Assembly: GCA_003427395.1 (NCBI GenBank)
Contig: BFEA01000078.1
Span: forward strand, 1,588,430 to 1,619,323
DNA: 30,894 nt
Origin: Chara braunii
Lineage: Eukaryota; Streptophyta; Charophyceae; Charales; Characeae
Direction: 5' to 3'
Below the pieces are notes generated by a model, which ran no database searches, was not told the origin of the DNA, and worked only from the letters and a program-made list of their open reading frames with translations. Positions 28,662 through 30,894 of this stretch are shown in pieces; positions within the stretch are counted from its first letter, which is position 1; each line of letters opens with the position of its first letter. The position numbers and the translations under genes are program-made.

Positions 28662-29551
28662 ACCAAGTCCCACTTGCAGCGGTTTAGTTCCCGTAGCCAG
28701 TACTGCACGACACTGTGTGACTTCGTGTGGCAATGTGCGGCTGGTTGACAAACGGCGGGTTAAATCGCAAAAAATAACAGGATTTGAAGGTGCTGAATGA
28801 CAGTAATGATGAAAGGCCAGTCAGTCTGGTAACCAAGGGTATGGCAGCGGCATTGTGGGGAAAAACTTTTAGGGGCTCGCCACACAGGCTGTCGAAAACC
28901 GAGTTCTCGACAGATTTGCATCGCCACACAGATTTTCGACGAATTGCGGTTCAAAAAAATTTCAACAAGTGTCAGAATGACACTTTCGACAGCCGCCCTC
29001 CAGCACTCGTTTCCTCCAGCCTGCGGGTGACCGAAATTTGACAGTGGCCCGTCGGGCTGTCGAAAATTGCGTTCTATTTTGCATTGTCAGGGACTGTTCG
29101 GTGACACCCGTGCCCTCTCGTAATGTGGAGTCCGCCTGTCCATGACCAAAAACCTTGCCCCTCGACAGCCTGTGTGGCGAAGAGGGGGAAAACTGTCGAC
29201 CGCCCGACTGTCGAAAATTTTCTGACACCTGTCGAAAATTTTCGACATTCGACAGCCTGTGTGGCGAGCCTCTTAGTTTCTGTGGAAATACAAGACGATG
29301 GACGGTCCCCACGTCTAGCCCGACTGGGGTCAGGCTACGGACGAGGACCGTTCCCTGCGAGTGAAAGAGCTCATTCCGACTATAACAGGCAATGGGAAAC
29401 CGCGACATAGCAACATTCAATCCATTCCGTTCGAAGAAAAACATAACCGACCATGCGCCCTACGATCAATGTCAATCATCGGTAAGGAAACGTGTGGCAC
29501 AAAACACAGGGTCCCGAACTTAGGACTAAACCGCTGCAAGTGGGACTTGGT
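28662..29551. mobile_element. Element D, unclassified DNA transposon or MITE
   Basis: The left end ACCAAGTCCCACTTGCAGCG continues GTTTAGT, and the right end is its reverse complement (27 bp). The flanking duplication is CCCCGGC (28655-28661 and 29552-29558); eight bases if one terminal T is counted as target. Without MITE C it is about 487 bp and non-coding. The LINE-2 copy reads straight through the site (GAGGGCCGCGGCCTCGTG), confirming insertion. The 7-8-bp duplication would suit hAT-like elements, but the TIR start does not match a family I know. Confidence 0.88.
28872..29272. mobile_element. MITE C, nested in element D
   Basis: A 401-bp element. The left end GGGGCTCGCCACACAGGCTG continues TCGA; the right end is GCCTGTGTGGCGAGCCTC preceded by TCGACA (1 mismatch). 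TTA duplications are at 28869-28871 and 29273-29275. A subterminal hairpin CTGTCGA...TCGACAG (28889-28913) is followed by the repeated box GCATCGCCACACAG. The TGTCGAAAA motif recurs several times inside (about 29054, 29209 and 29229), and another CTGTGTGGCGA copy lies at about 29168. Non-coding. Confidence 0.9.
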
Positions 29552-29720
29552 CCCCGGCCTCGTATTCAGTGGACTATTAATGAAGAATTGATTAAAAAAA
29601 AAAAAAAGAAAGAGTTGTCGGATAACAGAGAATAAAAGCAAGGTAGGAGGCTGCCAGAGACACTGGTTCGTGTGATAATTCAAGATTGTTTATTTTTGTT
29701 TTTGAAAAAAAAAAAAAAAA

Positions 29721-30015
29721 TCCCTTGCCGCGTGGCTTTCCAACAGGGCGGTCACAAATGGGCACCGGACTAGTACATTTGCGAATCTGGTAGATCCGTG
29801 TGACCGGCTTTTTCCCCTTTTTTTGGGATTTTGGGAATTATAGGTCCGCGTGTGCATATGCCCTAACACTCGCGCTCGAACTTTCCTGGAAGTATCTGAC
29901 CACAGAGAGGGGCAGGTTCCCAAACCCCTCGGCGTGTGCGTATTCCCTCAGTGAATCTCTCCGTGTGTGAATTTCTCGCCATTCAGTTTCGAGTTTCAAC
30001 GGCGCGTGCAACGGG
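29721..30015. other. Spacer between the transposon stack and the DUF4360 gene
   Basis: About 295 bp from the outer LINE's poly(A) to the TATA box, with no gene. It would hold the upstream promoter of the gene at 30269. An 8-T run is at 29816-29824. Confidence 0.5.
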
Positions 30016-30022
30016 TATAAAT
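30016..30022 (+). promoter_or_regulatory. TATA box of the DUF4360 gene
   Basis: TATAAAT in a GC-rich surround (ACGGGTATAAATCGCGCACG). It is 247 bp upstream of the ATG, predicting transcription start near 30046 and a 5' UTR of about 220 nt. The UTR is purine-rich (GAGGAGAGAGTAGGG). Confidence 0.65.
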
Positions 30023-30268
30023 CGCGCACGATATTGACACTAGTGCGTCGGTGTAGCCCAAGTGATCGTGATCGTAAGTAGTAGGCACATACCATCGCAT
30101 CGGAGTAGCGCCTTCCACCGGTGAGGACGAAGGCGAAGAGGAGGGAGTATACTGCCGAGTAGCCATCGCGAGGAGAGAGTAGGGCTGTCGTCGGAAGGAC
30201 GCTTCGTAGGTGGCAAGTAGAGAGAGAACAGGACTTAGCCTAAGAGGGCGAAGTTGACAACAGCGCCG

Positions 30269-30883
30269 ATGGCTCGATCAATCCTTGCCGTCGTGGCCGC
30301 CATGGCGGCGTTGGTTGTCGTTTCGCTTGTGAGTGTTGCCGTCCCTGCAAGCGCGAAGCCGCCGAAGGTGACCATCGACTCGGTCACCTACTTGGGCTCG
30401 GGCTGCAACTGGGAGAATACCAACTACGTGCTGTCGAACGACTACTCGACCGTCACCTTCATCTTCGGCGCGATGGTTGCCACCACGGACGGAGGGCTGG
30501 CCAACAGGAGGAAGAACTGCCAGGCGTCGCTCGGGTTGAAGTACCCCAAGGGCTGGAGTCTGTCGCTGGGAAGCGTGACTGGGCGCGGCTACGGCAAGCT
30601 CGCTAAGGGCGTGAAGGGCACCTATCAGACGAGCTACTANTTCTCCGGACAGACGGGNACCNCGTACGCCAAGCGCACTCTCAACGGCAAACTGGAGCTC
30701 AACTACGAGTACACCGACGTCTTCGGCCTGCTCGTGTGGAGCCAGTGCAACAGCGTGCCCAACCTGAACATCAACTCCGAGGTGAGAGTCGACGGCCCGG
30801 CGGGTCGCGAAGGCATCATGACGCTGGACTCCACGGACAAGAAGTTCAAGCTCATCTACCGCCTCAACTGGAAGACGTGCTGA
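30269..30883 (+). CDS. Secreted DUF4360 family protein
   Basis: A 204-residue, single-exon protein. The ATG at 30269 is chosen because a signal peptide follows at once: MARSILAVVAAMAALVVVSL then SVAVPASA, with likely cleavage at ASA|KPPKV. The mature part matches DUF4360 along its length: VTIDSVTYLGSGCNWEN, NRRKNCQASLGLKYPKGWSL, GVKGTYQTSY, YEYTDVFGLLVWSQC, LNINSEVRV, LDSTDKKFKLIYRLNWKTC. Cysteines in GSGC, KNC, SQC and the final C suggest disulfides. The biochemical role of DUF4360 is unknown; the proteins are extracellular. Three ambiguous bases (30640, 30658, 30662) leave a few residues undetermined. Its GC-rich coding sequence is unlike the mutated transposons beside it, so it is probably under selection. 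Stop TGA at 30881-30883. Confidence 0.93.
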   Translation: MARSILAVVAAMAALVVVSLVSVAVPASAKPPKVTIDSVTYLGSGCNWENTNYVLSNDYSTVTFIFGAMVATTDGGLANRRKNCQASLGLKYPKGWSLSLGSVTGRGYGKLAKGVKGTYQTSYXFSGQTXTXYAKRTLNGKLELNYEYTDVFGLLVWSQCNSVPNLNINSEVRVDGPAGREGIMTLDSTDKKFKLIYRLNWKTC

Positions 30884-30894
30884 TGATGAGAGGC

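Larger units (their letters stand above)
19243..29607 (+). mobile_element. LINE-3, 5'-truncated, carrying two DNA transposons
   Basis: Bounded by the 12-bp target duplication GAAAGAGTTGTC (19231-19242 and 29608-29619) and a 14-A tail (29594-29607). It begins inside ORF2, just before the RT, so it lacks an endonuclease: classic 5' truncation by target-primed reverse transcription. Excluding the Harbinger element (22326-28630) and element D (28662-29551), about 3.16 kb remains. The 3' UTR pieces are 22234-22325, 28634-28661 and 29559-29593. Confidence 0.9.
16630..29720 (+). mobile_element. Outer LINE (LINE-1a), 5'-truncated and interrupted
   Basis: A non-LTR retrotransposon fragment. Its pieces are 16630-17866, 19167-19242 and 29620-29720, ending in a 16-A tail at 29705-29720. 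Joining across the two inserts relies on their target duplications: TTA (17864-17866 and 19164-19166) and GAAAGAGTTGTC (19231-19242 and 29608-29619). Coding sequence ends at 17630, leaving a ~410-bp 3' UTR. I could not find the element's own target duplication or exact left end, so its extent is less certain than that of the inserts. Confidence 0.65.

Overview
The window looks like eukaryotic nuclear DNA from the green lineage. The best guess is a charophyte alga such as Chara. That guess rests on a plant-type initiator-Met primer-binding site, PIF/Harbinger transposons with a SANT-like partner gene, Ty3/gypsy and LINE relics, and a secreted DUF4360 protein. The species is inference. There are no bacterial operons. 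Almost all coding capacity belongs to transposable elements, and most of it is broken. The only apparently intact host gene is at the right edge.

Left third (1-8.1 kb): a (CA)n microsatellite; a 2.1-kb minisatellite of 28-bp units (1757-3870); AT-rich DNA with a CCGAACATGTTCGG palindrome cluster; a broken, intron-containing gene on the minus strand (5112-5757); and an acidic low-complexity coding remnant (6737-7084). Next, 8.13-14.1 kb holds a decayed minus-strand Ty3/gypsy element: PBS, gag, CCHC knuckle, protease, RT, RNase H and integrase are all recognisable but frameshifted. At about 16.2-16.3 kb, on the minus strand, is a U2 snRNA-like sequence with a changed branch-site recognition motif.

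The main result is in 16.6-29.7 kb, which resolves into transposon insertions nested up to four deep. An outer LINE (about 16630 to a poly(A) ending at 29720) is interrupted by a ~400-bp MITE (A, TTA target duplication) and by a second, 5'-truncated LINE (19243-29607, 12-bp duplication GAAAGAGTTGTC). MITE A holds a third LINE fragment, which itself holds MITE B. The second LINE holds a 6305-bp PIF/Harbinger transposon (22326-28630; perfect 22-bp terminal inverted repeats; TAA duplication) and an unclassified ~490-bp element D (7-bp duplication CCCCGGC), which holds MITE C. The third LINE fragment carries an uninterrupted version of the stretch where Harbinger and D landed, so it acts as an internal empty-site control.

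The Harbinger element has the expected two-gene plan: a SANT/Myb-like DNA-binding protein on plus and a DDE transposase on minus. Both are damaged (frameshift; W-to-stop plus a 1-nt deletion), so this copy could move only if other copies supplied the proteins. Its ends, and those of MITEs A-C, carry subterminal hairpins. In the MITEs the terminal box is repeated just inside the hairpin.

Right edge (29.72-30.89 kb): a TATA box at 30016 and a single-exon secreted DUF4360 gene, about 300 bp from the end of the transposon stack.
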